Shown here: positions 29,108 through 38,300 of the stretch, piece by piece
How positions within the stretch are numbered: the stretch's first letter is position 1
Layout of the letters: every line of letters starts with the position of its first letter
Assembly: GCF_030408395.1 (NCBI RefSeq)
Contig: NZ_CP046980.1
Location: 2,232,001 to 2,296,000 of the forward strand
Direction: 5' to 3'
DNA from: Corynebacterium aquatimens
Lineage (GTDB): Bacteria > Actinomycetota > Actinomycetes > Mycobacteriales > Mycobacteriaceae
DNA: 64,000 nt
Made by a program: the position numbers and the translations under genes
Notes under the pieces: model-generated
Told to the model about the DNA's origin: nothing
Databases searched by the model: none
Seen by the model: the letters and a program-made list of their open reading frames with translations, nothing else

Positions 29108-30554
29108 GGCTCTTCGTGTTTTAGAGTGCGTTGATCTTGGGTTGGAGGCCTCCGGAGTGGATTAGGCACCGCAAGATGTAGTGGTTGATGTTGCGGAATC
29201 CGAGGGCGATGCCGCGGAGGTGCTCGAGGCGGCCGTTGATGGCTTCGACCGGGCCGTTGGAGGCGCCGATGTCGAAGAACGCGAGGATGTCGGCGCGGCG
29301 TTTGTGCAGGGTACGACCGAGTTGGGCGAGTTCATCAAGCCCGGCTTGTCGTAGCCCGCGCAGCCGGTTGATCAACCGGCGCATCTTCGTTTTCGCGCGG
29401 GTCTTGTTCGGGTCTTCGTAGCAGTCGATGATCTCCTGGTACACCAGCCACGTTTCTTGCAGCACGGCGTAGTCGTCGTCGTAGTTGAACAACACATCCA
29501 GGCGGTGCTGCTGCTCACCGGTTAAAAAATCGATGCGGGTGAGCATGGTGCGGCGGTTTTTATATAACGGGTCGTTGGTTCTGCCGCGCCTGCCGTAGGT
29601 TTCACGCTGCAGCCGCTGCCGACACGCGGTGACTTTGTCGCCGGCAAGACGCACCACGTGAAACGGGTCCATCACCCGCCTGGCCTGAGGCAGGGCTTCA
29701 TCGGCTGCGGTGGCGTAACCCTGAAACCCGTCCATGGTGATCACCTCCACCTGGTCGCGGAAGATTTTCGGACGTTGGTTGATCCAGCGGGTGAGCACTT
29801 CGGCGCTTCTGCCCGGGATGACATCAAGCAACCTGGCCGGTTGGCCGGTGTGCTGGTAAGTCATGTCCACGATCACGGTGACGAACCCGCCGCCGGCAGC
29901 CTTGCGGTTGTGGGCCCACTTGTGCTCGTCAACCCCGATGACGCGCACCCCGGCCAAGTGGTCGGGGTCGGCGACGAGGGCTCTGGCCATGGACAATGCG
30001 AGATCGCATGTCAGCTGCCAGCTAATCCCGAGTGCTTTGGCGGTGGCGGCAACGCTCATCCGGTCGATCGCTAAGCGCTGCAGGATCCAGCGCACCACCC
30101 GGTGGGTGACCTTCGAGCGGTCATCAGCGCAGGAAAGCGAAGCCCGGAAAATCTGCTGGGCGCAGGAATCGTTGCTGCATAGATACCGCGGCACCCGCAC
30201 CCGCAGCCGGGTGGGAAACCCGACCACCGGCAGATCCACCAGTTGCCGGTAGGTGTGATCGCGCAACAAGCCCGGTTGCTGACACGACGGGCAGGCATTG
30301 ATCGGGTCGAGCGTTTCACAGTCGATAACGGTGCACTCGTCGTTGTGCGCGGCATTGGTGATCGCCAACCCAAGCTCCGCGGTGCGGCAAATGGTGTCGG
30401 CGACGATGTTGGAACTAGGCTGCATACCAGGGTCCTTGTTGGGTTGTGGATTGGCTTGAACACCTAAATCCTTAACCCAGCAAGGACCCCCACATCTTGT
30501 GCAACACCCCAGCACCCCAAGAAACGACCAACGCACTCCCAATCACGAAGAGCC
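29108..30554 (-). mobile_element. ISL3-family insertion sequence, 1447 bp
   Basis: Bounded by 26-base imperfect inverted repeats (29108-29133 and 30529-30554, 23 of 26 matching, starting GGCTCTTCGTG) and a perfect 8-bp target duplication, GGTTAACT. Length, 8-bp duplication and transposase type all fit ISL3. One intact transposase is carried on the minus strand. Perfect duplication and an uninterrupted gene suggest recent, possibly still active, insertion between two surface-protein genes. Confidence 0.95.
29121..30425 (-). CDS. ISL3-family transposase (434 aa)
   Basis: Start ATG at 30425 (AAGGACC upstream) is chosen; the frame is open back to 30542 but that start lies inside the terminal repeat. 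An N-terminal zinc-finger-like region (C45-x2-C48, C83-x4-C88) is followed by a helix-turn-helix region (~105-140, with DRMSVAATAKALGISWQLT) and the DDE catalytic core of the ISL3 family: first Asp in VIGVDEHKW (D166), second in VITMDGFQGYA (D232), Glu in NGPVEAINGRLEH (E394). The length is normal for the family. The stop codon lies inside the left inverted repeat. It catalyses cut-and-paste movement of this element. Confidence 0.95.
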   Translation of the reverse strand: MQPSSNIVADTICRTAELGLAITNAAHNDECTVIDCETLDPINACPSCQQPGLLRDHTYRQLVDLPVVGFPTRLRVRVPRYLCSNDSCAQQIFRASLSCADDRSKVTHRVVRWILQRLAIDRMSVAATAKALGISWQLTCDLALSMARALVADPDHLAGVRVIGVDEHKWAHNRKAAGGGFVTVIVDMTYQHTGQPARLLDVIPGRSAEVLTRWINQRPKIFRDQVEVITMDGFQGYATAADEALPQARRVMDPFHVVRLAGDKVTACRQRLQRETYGRRGRTNDPLYKNRRTMLTRIDFLTGEQQHRLDVLFNYDDDYAVLQETWLVYQEIIDCYEDPNKTRAKTKMRRLINRLRGLRQAGLDELAQLGRTLHKRRADILAFFDIGASNGPVEAINGRLEHLRGIALGFRNINHYILRCLIHSGGLQPKINAL

Positions 30555-30562
30555 GGTTAACT
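30555..30562. repeat. 8-bp target-site duplication, right
   Basis: GGTTAACT, identical to 29100-29107. Confidence 0.95.
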
Positions 30563-30763
30563 CGCACGATCCCCCGGAATATTCTCTACCGAACCGCTAA
30601 ATATAAGAAACACCTGAAATCTTTGGAAGTACTTGTAACAAAAATCGACGAATCGTTGAAGTGGTAGTAACATAGCCAAGCGTGTCCCCGACATAACAGT
30701 CGAGGTTGCCCCAACGGGGTATGCCTTGAAGGGATTTTCGTAAATTTTAGAAAGGCTAAAAAT

Positions 30764-31741
30764 ATGGCAAAGCGCTACGGTTCCCGCACCGCAATCGCTG
30801 GCATCGCCGCTCTGGCGATCGCCGCCCCGTCTGTCTACGCGGTGGCAGCAGAGGGCAACGACAACACCGGCACCGGCAACCCCGAGTCCGCACAGGTTTC
30901 CTCCGCCCAGTCCGGCGCATCCGAGACCCCGAAGTCCGGCGCATCCGAGACCCCGAAGTCCGGCGCATCCGAGACCCCGAAGTCCGGCGCATCCGAGACC
31001 CCGAAGTCCGGCGCATCCGAGACCCCGAAGTCCGGCGCATCCGAGACCCCGAAGTCCGGCGCATCCGAGACCCCGAAGTCCGGTGAGTCTGCAGCTTCGC
31101 AGACGTCCGGTCAGCCTCAGCCTTCCGGCTCTACAACCACGTCTACTTCCGCAGCCCCGACTGATGAGGTCACGCTTTCGACCGCTAAGCAGCTGGCAGC
31201 CGCTGGCATCAAGACCAAGAACGCCCGCGTGCTTGGCGTCACGGTTGACGCGTCCAAGTTCGTTGACGCCCCGAAGGGCTCCAAGGTTACCTGGGCGAAG
31301 AAGCCTACGGAGCAGGACCCCAAGGGCATCGTCAAGATCGAGCTTAAAGACGGCACCGTCTACTACGCTGAGGTTACCGCTAACTTCGGCACCGCAAACG
31401 GCCAGAGCAGCCTCGCTGTGAACGCTCCGAAGACCGTCGGCTACATCCTGATCGGCATCAGCCTGCTCGGCCTGATCGCTTCCCAGATCCCGTTCCCGGG
31501 TCTGAAGGAGTTCAACACCCAGCTGCAGCAGCAGATCGGCCTGTTCAACCCGGCACTGGCTTCCCAGGCTGACAAGGTTGTTCCGGTCATCGGCGGCCTC
31601 ACCGGCCTGCTCGGCCTGATCACCGGTATCATCTTCGCTGTGAAGGGCCAGGACCAGAAGCTGGACGAGGCAAAGAACTCCAGCGTTCAGGTCAAGGACA
31701 AGGACGGTAACGTTACCTCCAGCCTGCCGAAGAAGAAGTAG
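30764..31741 (+). CDS. Small surface protein with SGASETPK repeats and two-helix module (325 aa)
   Basis: ATG at 30764 follows AGAAAGG. Signal peptide ~1-28 (MAKRYGSRTAIAGIAALAIAAP...). A short linker leads to seven perfect SGASETPK repeats (~50-105), then a Ser/Thr/Pro-rich stretch, one Rib-like beta domain (~140-215, with the DAPKGSKVTWAKKP core) and the two-helix module: helix 1 ~224-241 ending LIASQ, connector QQQIGLFNPALA ~256-267, helix 2 ~276-294, and the polar tail VQVKDKDGNVTSSLPKKK. It lies just past the IS. It is compact, so it may sit close to the membrane surface. Role unknown; the repeat region resembles length-variable spacers of surface proteins. Confidence 0.9.
   Translation: MAKRYGSRTAIAGIAALAIAAPSVYAVAAEGNDNTGTGNPESAQVSSAQSGASETPKSGASETPKSGASETPKSGASETPKSGASETPKSGASETPKSGASETPKSGESAASQTSGQPQPSGSTTTSTSAAPTDEVTLSTAKQLAAAGIKTKNARVLGVTVDASKFVDAPKGSKVTWAKKPTEQDPKGIVKIELKDGTVYYAEVTANFGTANGQSSLAVNAPKTVGYILIGISLLGLIASQIPFPGLKEFNTQLQQQIGLFNPALASQADKVVPVIGGLTGLLGLITGIIFAVKGQDQKLDEAKNSSVQVKDKDGNVTSSLPKKK
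30911..31078 (+). repeat. Seven perfect 24-bp tandem repeats (coding)
   Basis: Seven apparently identical 24-base units encoding SGASETPK. Perfect identity implies recent expansion; unit gain or loss keeps the frame. Confidence 0.9.
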
Positions 31742-32064
31742 TGAAGGCTCACGCAGCCACGCACTGATTCTTCATCTACGTAAGTAGATAACGCTTAACC
31801 CCGGTCCGATTGGACTGGGGTTTCGCTATGTCTGGGGCTCTGCGCTTGTCGTTGAAGCGCTGGTTGGTGTGATGGCGATTCGGTGCTGGCGTGGGTGGTA
31901 AAGCTGAAATATTTCTAAGCATTTACATTGAAGTTACAAAGAAGTTAAATATCTGGCTTTCTGTACGTAACAAGTGAGCATGGGGGCGCGACATAGTTCA
32001 TGTAGGTACCCGAACGGGGCACCCTCACCAGGGAAAATTTGTATCACTAGAAAGGGCACTTCCC
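31742..32064. other. Intergenic region
   Basis: 323 bases. A small hairpin (31775-31789) and a terminator (31797-31823) follow the upstream gene. Before the next gene there is a GAAGTTA-CAAA-GAAGTTA direct repeat with exact 11-bp period (31930-31947), another possible response-regulator site. No gene is seen. Confidence 0.6.
31797..31823 (+). terminator. Rho-independent terminator
   Basis: AACCCCGGTCC pairs with GGACTGGGGTT across a short loop, followed by T bases; 56 bases after the stop at 31741. Confidence 0.8.
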
Positions 32065-32811
32065 ATGGCTAAGCGTTTCTCTTACCGCACCGCAATCGCA
32101 GGTATCACCGCTGTTGCACTTCTCGCGCCGGCTGGTATTGCACCGTCGTCCGCTGAGGAGAACACCGGTTCTTCTATTACTGCTACAGGCGAGGCTGGTA
32201 CGGGCGGTTCCAGTGCAGGTACTACCGCTGGTACGAGTGACCAGAATGGTGCAGGTGCACAGGCTCAGTCCTCCAAGCCGGAGCTGAAGAAGGGCGATGC
32301 ATTGAAGAACAACCAGGTTATCGGTGGCGCTATCGGTGCCATCCTGGGTCTTGGTCTGCTGGTTGCAGCCCAGTCGCCGGCCGTTGCGCAGCTGAACGTC
32401 GACTTGCAGAAGAAGATCGGCATCTACAACCCGCAGATCGCCGCCGCAGCAGGCAACGTCCTTTCCCCGCTGGGATCCATCGTGGGTCTGACCGGTGCGA
32501 TCACCTCCGCGCTGGTGGCTCTCAACGGTGCGCTTGAGGGATCCCCGATCTTCAAGGACTACGCACTGGAGAAGACCTTCGGTCCGACCGCGAAGATTGC
32601 GGCTCCGAAGGTGAAGGTCGGCGACGAGCCTCTAGCGATGGACTTCGTGGACAACGTTGTCGGTACTGCTAACGCTGTGTGGGCTAAGGAGCCGGACACC
32701 AGCAAGGCTGGCCGCACGACGGGTGAAATCAAGGTGACCTACACGGACGCCAAGGGCGCACCACAGGTCAAGAACATCAAGGTCAACATCAACGTTGAGG
32801 CTGCTAAGTAG
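32065..32811 (+). CDS. Surface protein with two-helix module placed before a Rib-like domain (248 aa)
   Basis: ATG at 32065 follows AGAAAGG. Signal peptide ~1-30 (MAKRFSYRTAIAGITAVALL...). A Gly/Ser/Thr-rich linker (~32-75) leads directly to the two-helix module: helix 1 ~85-103 ending LLVAAQ, connector QKKIGIYNPQIA ~115-126, helix 2 ~136-157. Unlike the relatives, a folded Rib-like beta domain (~165-245, with DNVVGTANAVWAKEPDTS and EIKVTYTDAKG) follows the module instead of preceding it. The order shows that the module is an internal hairpin with both ends on the same membrane side rather than a cleaved C-terminal signal (inference). Its end converges with the next gene at a shared terminator. 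Confidence 0.88.
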   Translation: MAKRFSYRTAIAGITAVALLAPAGIAPSSAEENTGSSITATGEAGTGGSSAGTTAGTSDQNGAGAQAQSSKPELKKGDALKNNQVIGGAIGAILGLGLLVAAQSPAVAQLNVDLQKKIGIYNPQIAAAAGNVLSPLGSIVGLTGAITSALVALNGALEGSPIFKDYALEKTFGPTAKIAAPKVKVGDEPLAMDFVDNVVGTANAVWAKEPDTSKAGRTTGEIKVTYTDAKGAPQVKNIKVNINVEAAK

Positions 32812-32882
32812 TTCCACGACACGATCGCTGCTGGGTCTGAACCGTTAATCCGGTCAGCGGTCGCTGTAGGCCTGGCAACGTA

Positions 32883-32938
32883 AAGCACCCCCATCGGCTT
32901 TCCTCCCATTCGTGGGAGGGAAGGCGGTGGGGGTGCTT
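32883..32938. terminator. Strong bidirectional terminator
   Basis: A long stem, AAGCACCCCCA with its complement outside and TTTCCTCCCA/TGGGAGGGAA inside around a TTCG loop. It lies between convergent genes ending at 32811 and 32958 and serves both. Confidence 0.92.
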
Positions 32939-32957
32939 CTTCGTCGATAAGCGAGTG

Positions 32958-35120
32958 CTACTTGCGCTTGGTCACGGTGACTTCGATCGACTCGCCCTCT
33001 TTGGTTTTGGTGATGAGCTTATTAGTGCCAAAGATCTCATTGAGGGACAGCGCGGCGCTGATCAGGCCCGCGATGGCGCCGACGAATGGGATGGCAGATT
33101 CCACCATGCCCGCGATCTGCGGGTTGAAGATGCCCATCTGCTTCTGCACGGCCGAGATCGCATCGTTGACGCCCGGGATGGGCATCTGGCTGCCGATGGC
33201 CAACGCGATGCCGGCGATGAGGGTCAGCAGAGCAACCGGGTTGGGGTTGACCGGGATGCCCGCCTTGGTCACGGTGATGGCCACGGCCTCACCAGCTGGG
33301 CCGTAGGCAACCTTGACGTCCTTGCCCTCAGGCGCGATGACGGTGACCTCGCCGCGTGCGCCGGCGTAGTAAGTGCGCTGCTCATCCACGCCGTCAACCG
33401 TGAGGGTGAGGGTCACGGGCTGACCCGCGGTGAACTTGGGTGTGCCGTTGGCATTCTTGACCAGGACCTTGACGACGTTGCCAGTGGCAGGAGCAGAAGG
33501 CTTATCGACGACCGAAATGGCCACCGGGACCTCAATCACCTGTGCCTCGCTGGCAGTGTGGCCGGGAATAGTGACCTTTACTGTGCCTTGGTGGACACCG
33601 AGTTCATCGGTGGCGGGCTTGACGGCCCACGCGAAGGTGGTTCCGGCCGGGGCCTCCACCGTGTTCTGAAGCATGGAGGCGGCTTCCTTGGAGCCCCAGC
33701 CGGTGGTGTCAGTACCACGGGCAACCTCCACGGGGAGGTCCGTGCGCACCGGGTTGAAGGTGGTGGTGACGTCATAGTCCACCGCCACGAAGGTGACCGT
33801 GAGGTTTGTCGGGTCCTCACCGGGGACGGTCACCTTGACCTCAGCCTGCGTCACGCCGAGCTTGCTGGTGTCTGGCTGCTTGTTCCACTCGTAGGTAGTG
33901 CCGAAGGGAGCTTGCGCGACGTTGGCAATGGCAAGGGAAGCATCCGCGTTCGGCTTCGTGCCGATCTCGATCTTCAGGCCCTGCTTCGCCTGTGGGGTGA
34001 ACGTGGGGGCGACGATGTAACGGACAGTGCGCTCGTAGGTTTTCTGCGCTGCGCCTTCACCGGTGGTGATGGTGATCGTGCCCGTGGTGATGCCGGGTGT
34101 GGTGGTGTCCGGGGTGGACTTCCACGCGACCTTGGTCTTTGCCGGGGCGTTCTGCGCGGTGAGGTTGGTGATGAGGGCCTTGGCAGCGTCGTCGTTAAGC
34201 GTCGTGCCCTGCGTGACCTGCTGAATGTCCTCCGTGACCTGCGGGCGCCACGCGGTGGTGTCGGCGGCGACGGTGTAGGCGACCGTGACATCCACTGCCT
34301 CGACGTTGGGGGCTTTCACCGTGACAATGCCGGTGGTGTCGCCTGGTGCGGTGGTTACCGGTTTGGTTGCCCAGGTGAAGGTGGTGCCTGCCGGCGCGTC
34401 GGCGTTGTTGATGATCTGGTTCTTCGCGTCCGCGTCCGCAACTTCAGCGTTAGTTGCGACGACCGTAGGGTTGGCCTTCGCACGCGGCGCCCACGCTGCG
34501 GACACATCGACCGGGAGGCGCACCTGATCCGTGGAACCGTCCGGGTACGTCACCGTGATGATGCCGGTGAGGTTCTCCCCCACCTTGCCCACCTCCGACG
34601 TCCACTGCGCGGTGGTGCCCTCGGGGAGATCGCCAAAGTCCTTGATTCGCGTGGTGGGGTCCGGGAACGGGTCGCCCAACGTGTACTTCAAACGCGGCTC
34701 AACGATCGGCTGCGGATCATTCTCCGTCGCCTGCGTCTTCATACGAACAGCGACCGGGCGCGTGACCTCATCCGTGGAGAAATCCGGGTACGTGATCACG
34801 ATCGTGCCAACGAGGTCCTCCCCCACCTTGTTCGCCGGGTACTTCCACTCAAACGTCGTTCCATCCGGCAGCGCGTCCGGGTAGACCACGCTGTCCTTCG
34901 GGTCCGGCAGGTCCCCGCGCTGCGGTTCTTCCACCCCGCGGTAGAACACCAGCTTGTCCGTCTTGGCCTTCGGGTCGTACTTATCCGCAATAGGCTGGGC
35001 TGCGGTAGCGCTGTTGGTTTCTTGCGCCGTCGCGAGCGGTGCGCCCGTGGGCACGGTGAGCGTACCAGCAGCGATAGCAATGGCCGCGGCACTGGAGAGC
35101 AGGGACTTCGAGCGTTTCAT
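32958..35120 (-). CDS. Rib/YPDG-repeat surface protein with two-helix module (720 aa)
   Basis: ATG at 35120 follows AAGGAA. Signal peptide ~1-32 (MKRSKSLLSSAAAIAIAAG...). Six Rib/YPDG-type domains follow (~45-530), with cores such as GTTFEWKYPANK, ITYPDFSTDEV and VTYPDGSTDQV, in the same order as domains 2-7 of the gene at 35345-38752, so the two are paralogues. Next come one beta domain (~540-620, VKVLVKNANGTP) and the two-helix module: helix 1 ~629-645 ending LAIGSQ, QKQMGIFNPQIA ~659-670, helix 2 ~677-695, tail ESIEVTVTKRK. The Rib family is known from streptococcal surface antigens; here no LPXTG follows. Likely a stalk protein on the envelope; ligand unknown. Confidence 0.9.
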   Translation of the reverse strand: MKRSKSLLSSAAAIAIAAGTLTVPTGAPLATAQETNSATAAQPIADKYDPKAKTDKLVFYRGVEEPQRGDLPDPKDSVVYPDALPDGTTFEWKYPANKVGEDLVGTIVITYPDFSTDEVTRPVAVRMKTQATENDPQPIVEPRLKYTLGDPFPDPTTRIKDFGDLPEGTTAQWTSEVGKVGENLTGIITVTYPDGSTDQVRLPVDVSAAWAPRAKANPTVVATNAEVADADAKNQIINNADAPAGTTFTWATKPVTTAPGDTTGIVTVKAPNVEAVDVTVAYTVAADTTAWRPQVTEDIQQVTQGTTLNDDAAKALITNLTAQNAPAKTKVAWKSTPDTTTPGITTGTITITTGEGAAQKTYERTVRYIVAPTFTPQAKQGLKIEIGTKPNADASLAIANVAQAPFGTTYEWNKQPDTSKLGVTQAEVKVTVPGEDPTNLTVTFVAVDYDVTTTFNPVRTDLPVEVARGTDTTGWGSKEAASMLQNTVEAPAGTTFAWAVKPATDELGVHQGTVKVTIPGHTASEAQVIEVPVAISVVDKPSAPATGNVVKVLVKNANGTPKFTAGQPVTLTLTVDGVDEQRTYYAGARGEVTVIAPEGKDVKVAYGPAGEAVAITVTKAGIPVNPNPVALLTLIAGIALAIGSQMPIPGVNDAISAVQKQMGIFNPQIAGMVESAIPFVGAIAGLISAALSLNEIFGTNKLITKTKEGESIEVTVTKRK

Positions 35121-35279
35121 AGCGTTCCTTCGGTGACGTGCAGATAATCACGCATAAGCCTATTGCCACGGCCCCAAAAGTGCTGGACAACGCTAGTAAC
35201 TTCACGCTGTGTTTACCCTGGTGTCCGGCAGAGTTCACCCCGAAATAAATCCCCGGAATAAAGCCCCGAAATAGAGCAA

Positions 35280-35304
35280 TGCCCCCGGACTAGGTCCGAG
35301 GGCA
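35280..35304 (-). terminator. Hairpin, likely terminator of the 35345 gene
   Basis: TGCCC-C-GGAC and GTCC-G-AGGGCA pair around a TAG loop, about 40 bases beyond the stop of the minus-strand gene. The T run on the minus side is weak. Confidence 0.55.
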
Positions 35305-35344
35305 CAGCGGTTAGAAGAGCTCGTCGATAAGCGAGCGAATGCTC

Positions 35345-38300
35345 TTAGTTCTGAGTCGTCTTGTCGATGGTGACGGTGATCGTCTCCTTGTTGTTCTCAG
35401 TCTTGCCCAGCTTGTTCTTGCCGAAGATCTCGTTGAGCGTCAGGCCCAGACCGACGATACCTGCAATTCCGAATACCGCCGGCTGCGCCTTAGCAGCGAT
35501 GTCAGCGATCTGCGGGTTGAAGATGCCCAGCTGCTTCTGAACGTTGGTGATCGCGTCCTTCAGACCCGGAATCGGGACAACAGCGCCCACGAGGAGCAGC
35601 GCACTGATGACAGCACCGGCGATGGTGCCCGGCGTCGGCTTGCCGTCCTCCGTGACCTTAATCTGAGCACCGTTGGCCGGGTCGACGTAGTAGTTGGAGC
35701 CGTCGTACTCGACGTTGACGTTCGCGGTCTCCTCGATCTCGATCGTTGCCTCACCGTTAGCGTCAGTGACGCGGGTGAACGGAACACCGTTGACCTTGAT
35801 GTTGACCTCAGCGTTAGCCTTCGGCTCACCGTTCGCGCCCTTGACCTTGATCCGGAGGGTGCTCTTCTTGATCTCCTTCGGCTTCTCAGACGCCGTCTCA
35901 GGATCGCGCGGCTCGATGACGTAGTTGATGGTCACTTCCTGCTTGTCCTGGCCAGGAACCTTGACGATCACAACACCGGTGTTCGGACCGATGTTCTGGG
36001 TGCTCGGCTTGTCCTTCCAGGCGAAGGTGGTGCCCTCCGGAGCGTCGTTCTTGTTAGCGATGGACTCGCGTGCGTGGATGTCCTTGACCAAGTGGCCCTG
36101 CTTTGCCTTCAGGCCCTCAGCAGGCTTAGCGACGAACGGCTCGACCTCGACCGGAGCATCAACGACGTTGATCTCAACGTCGACGTTGAAGACCTTATCG
36201 GCTGCCACGTTGGTCTCTGGATCAACGTGGCCGGGGACGGTCACCTTGATCGTGCCGGTCTGCTTGCCCTCTGCGTCAGTCTTCGGCTTGGTGACCCACT
36301 CGTAGGTGGTGCCTTCCGGAGCCTCGATGCCGTTCTGGATCATCGAAGCGGCCTCGTCCTCACCCCACTTAGAGGTGTCGGTGCCGTAGGCAACGTCAGC
36401 CGGGGTGTCGTTCTTCTTCGGTTCGAAGGAGGAGGTGACCTCGTAAGGAACAGTCACGACCTCAACGCGCACCTGCTGCGGAGCCTCACCCGGGATGGAG
36501 ACCTCAACGGTACCGGTGGTCTTACCGACCTTGGAGGTATCCGGCTTCTTGGACCACTTGTACTCGGTGCCGAACGGTGCGGACGGAACATTTGCGATAG
36601 CTGCCACGGCAGCGTCGTCGCTGATCTCGGTACCGATCTCAACCTTGAGGTCCTTCTTCGCCTCAGGCTTGTAGGTCTCAGTCACGTTGAAGCGAACCGT
36701 ACGGTCGACGGACTTAGCGTCTGCCCCTTCACCGGTGGTGATGGTGATGACACCGGTGGTAGCGCCAGCCTTGGAGGTGTCCGGCTTGGTCTTCCACGCA
36801 ACCTTTGCGTCAGCAGGCGCGTCATCAAAGTTGGTGACGAGGTTCTTGGCGTCAGAGTCGGTCAGCGTCGCGGTGTCGGTGTCCTTTTCGATGGTCTGGA
36901 CCTCGGTGGTTACCTGCGGGCGCCAGGTGTTGTCGTCGGCAGCAATGACTTCGTACTGAACCTCGACATCAACGGCTTCCTTGTTCGGAACCTTGACGGT
37001 GACAACACCGGTGACAACACCAGCGGTGGTGGTAGCCGGCTTGGTCTTCCAGGTGAAGGTCGTTCCTTCCGGAGCCTTATCGGCGTTAGCGATCTGAGCC
37101 TTAGCGTCCTCGTCGGCAATATCAGCGCCAACCGCAACGTCGGTCGGGTTTGCCTTGGGCTGAGGTGCGTAAGCAGCGGAAACATCGACCGGGAGGCGGA
37201 CCTCGTCCTTAGAACCGTCCGGGTAGGTCACGGTGATGATACCGGTCAGATTCGGACCGACCTTGCCACGAGCGGAGGTCCATGCGGCGGTGGTGCCAGC
37301 AGGCAGCTTGTCAAAGTCCTGGATGCGCTCGCGCGGATCCGGATCCGGGTCACCGAGGGTGTACTTCAGGCGCGGCTCAGTGATCGGCTTCGGATCGTTC
37401 TCATCAGCCTGGGTCTTCTTCGGGCGAACAGCAACCGGGCGGGTGACCTCGTCCTTGGAGCCGTCCGGGTAGGTGATCACGACGGTACCGGTGAGGTTCT
37501 CACCGATCTTGTTTGCTGGGTACTTCCACTCGAACGTGGTGCCAGCCGGGAGCGCGTCGGGTTCCACAACGCTGTCCTTGGCAGCCGGGAGTGGCTCGCC
37601 CTGGTAGTAAACGGGCTTCGGATCCTGGATCGCCTTCGGATCGAACTGCTCAGCCTGGGTCAGGGCGCGCTTGACGTTGACCGTGATGTTCACATCGTCG
37701 GTGGAACCGTCAGCGTAGGTGACCTTGATTCCACCCTTCTGGTCATCGCCGATCTCAGTGTGAGTGGTGGTCCACTTTGCGGTTGCGTTCGCAGGAACAC
37801 CGCTGAGCTGTGCCTTAGCGTCAGGAAGTGCGTCGCCCTTGGTGATGGTCACCGCATCCTTAGCGGTTGGGGTGGTGGTCGCGGCCTCGGTCTGCTTAGC
37901 TTCCTTGACCTTCACGCTTGGGAACAGGTCCGACTTCTCAGTCTTGTTGTCGCCACCGGTGGTGTCGGTCTCGGACAGGCCACAGCGCACGAAAGCGTTG
38001 GCGTTCTGACCCACAGCGTTGGCGTTAGCGTAAAGCTGCGCGAAAGCCTTGGGGCTAAATGCCTTCGGGTCAGTGCGGTCCAGGTACGGTGCGACCTCCT
38101 GACCAGCAGTGCCATCCTTCGGGGTCATCTTGAGGGTGACCTTCGGGAAATCCACGACGAACTGGTCGATGCCGTTGACCTGCTCGCGCTTGGTCTTCAG
38201 ACCGCCGTGAACCCACTGAGCCTCGCCGGCCTCGGTCCACTTGGAGACGTCAGCACCGCCCTCCTGGAAGAGGCGGATGCGGTTGCCCTCGACCTTGTAC

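Noticed and set aside
30911..31078. Perfect short repeats as a possible CRISPR array
   Set aside because: The units are adjacent with no spacers and translate in frame as SGASETPK.
32955..35147. 730-codon plus-strand ORF opposite the Rib gene, and similar ones at 35339-38755 and 40364-42556
   Set aside because: GC-rich third positions keep the opposite frame open. The minus-strand proteins have signal peptides, repeats and the membrane module; these do not.
34981..35238. 85-codon minus-strand ORF overlapping the start of the Rib gene
   Set aside because: It overlaps the signal-peptide coding region in another frame and covers the promoter region.
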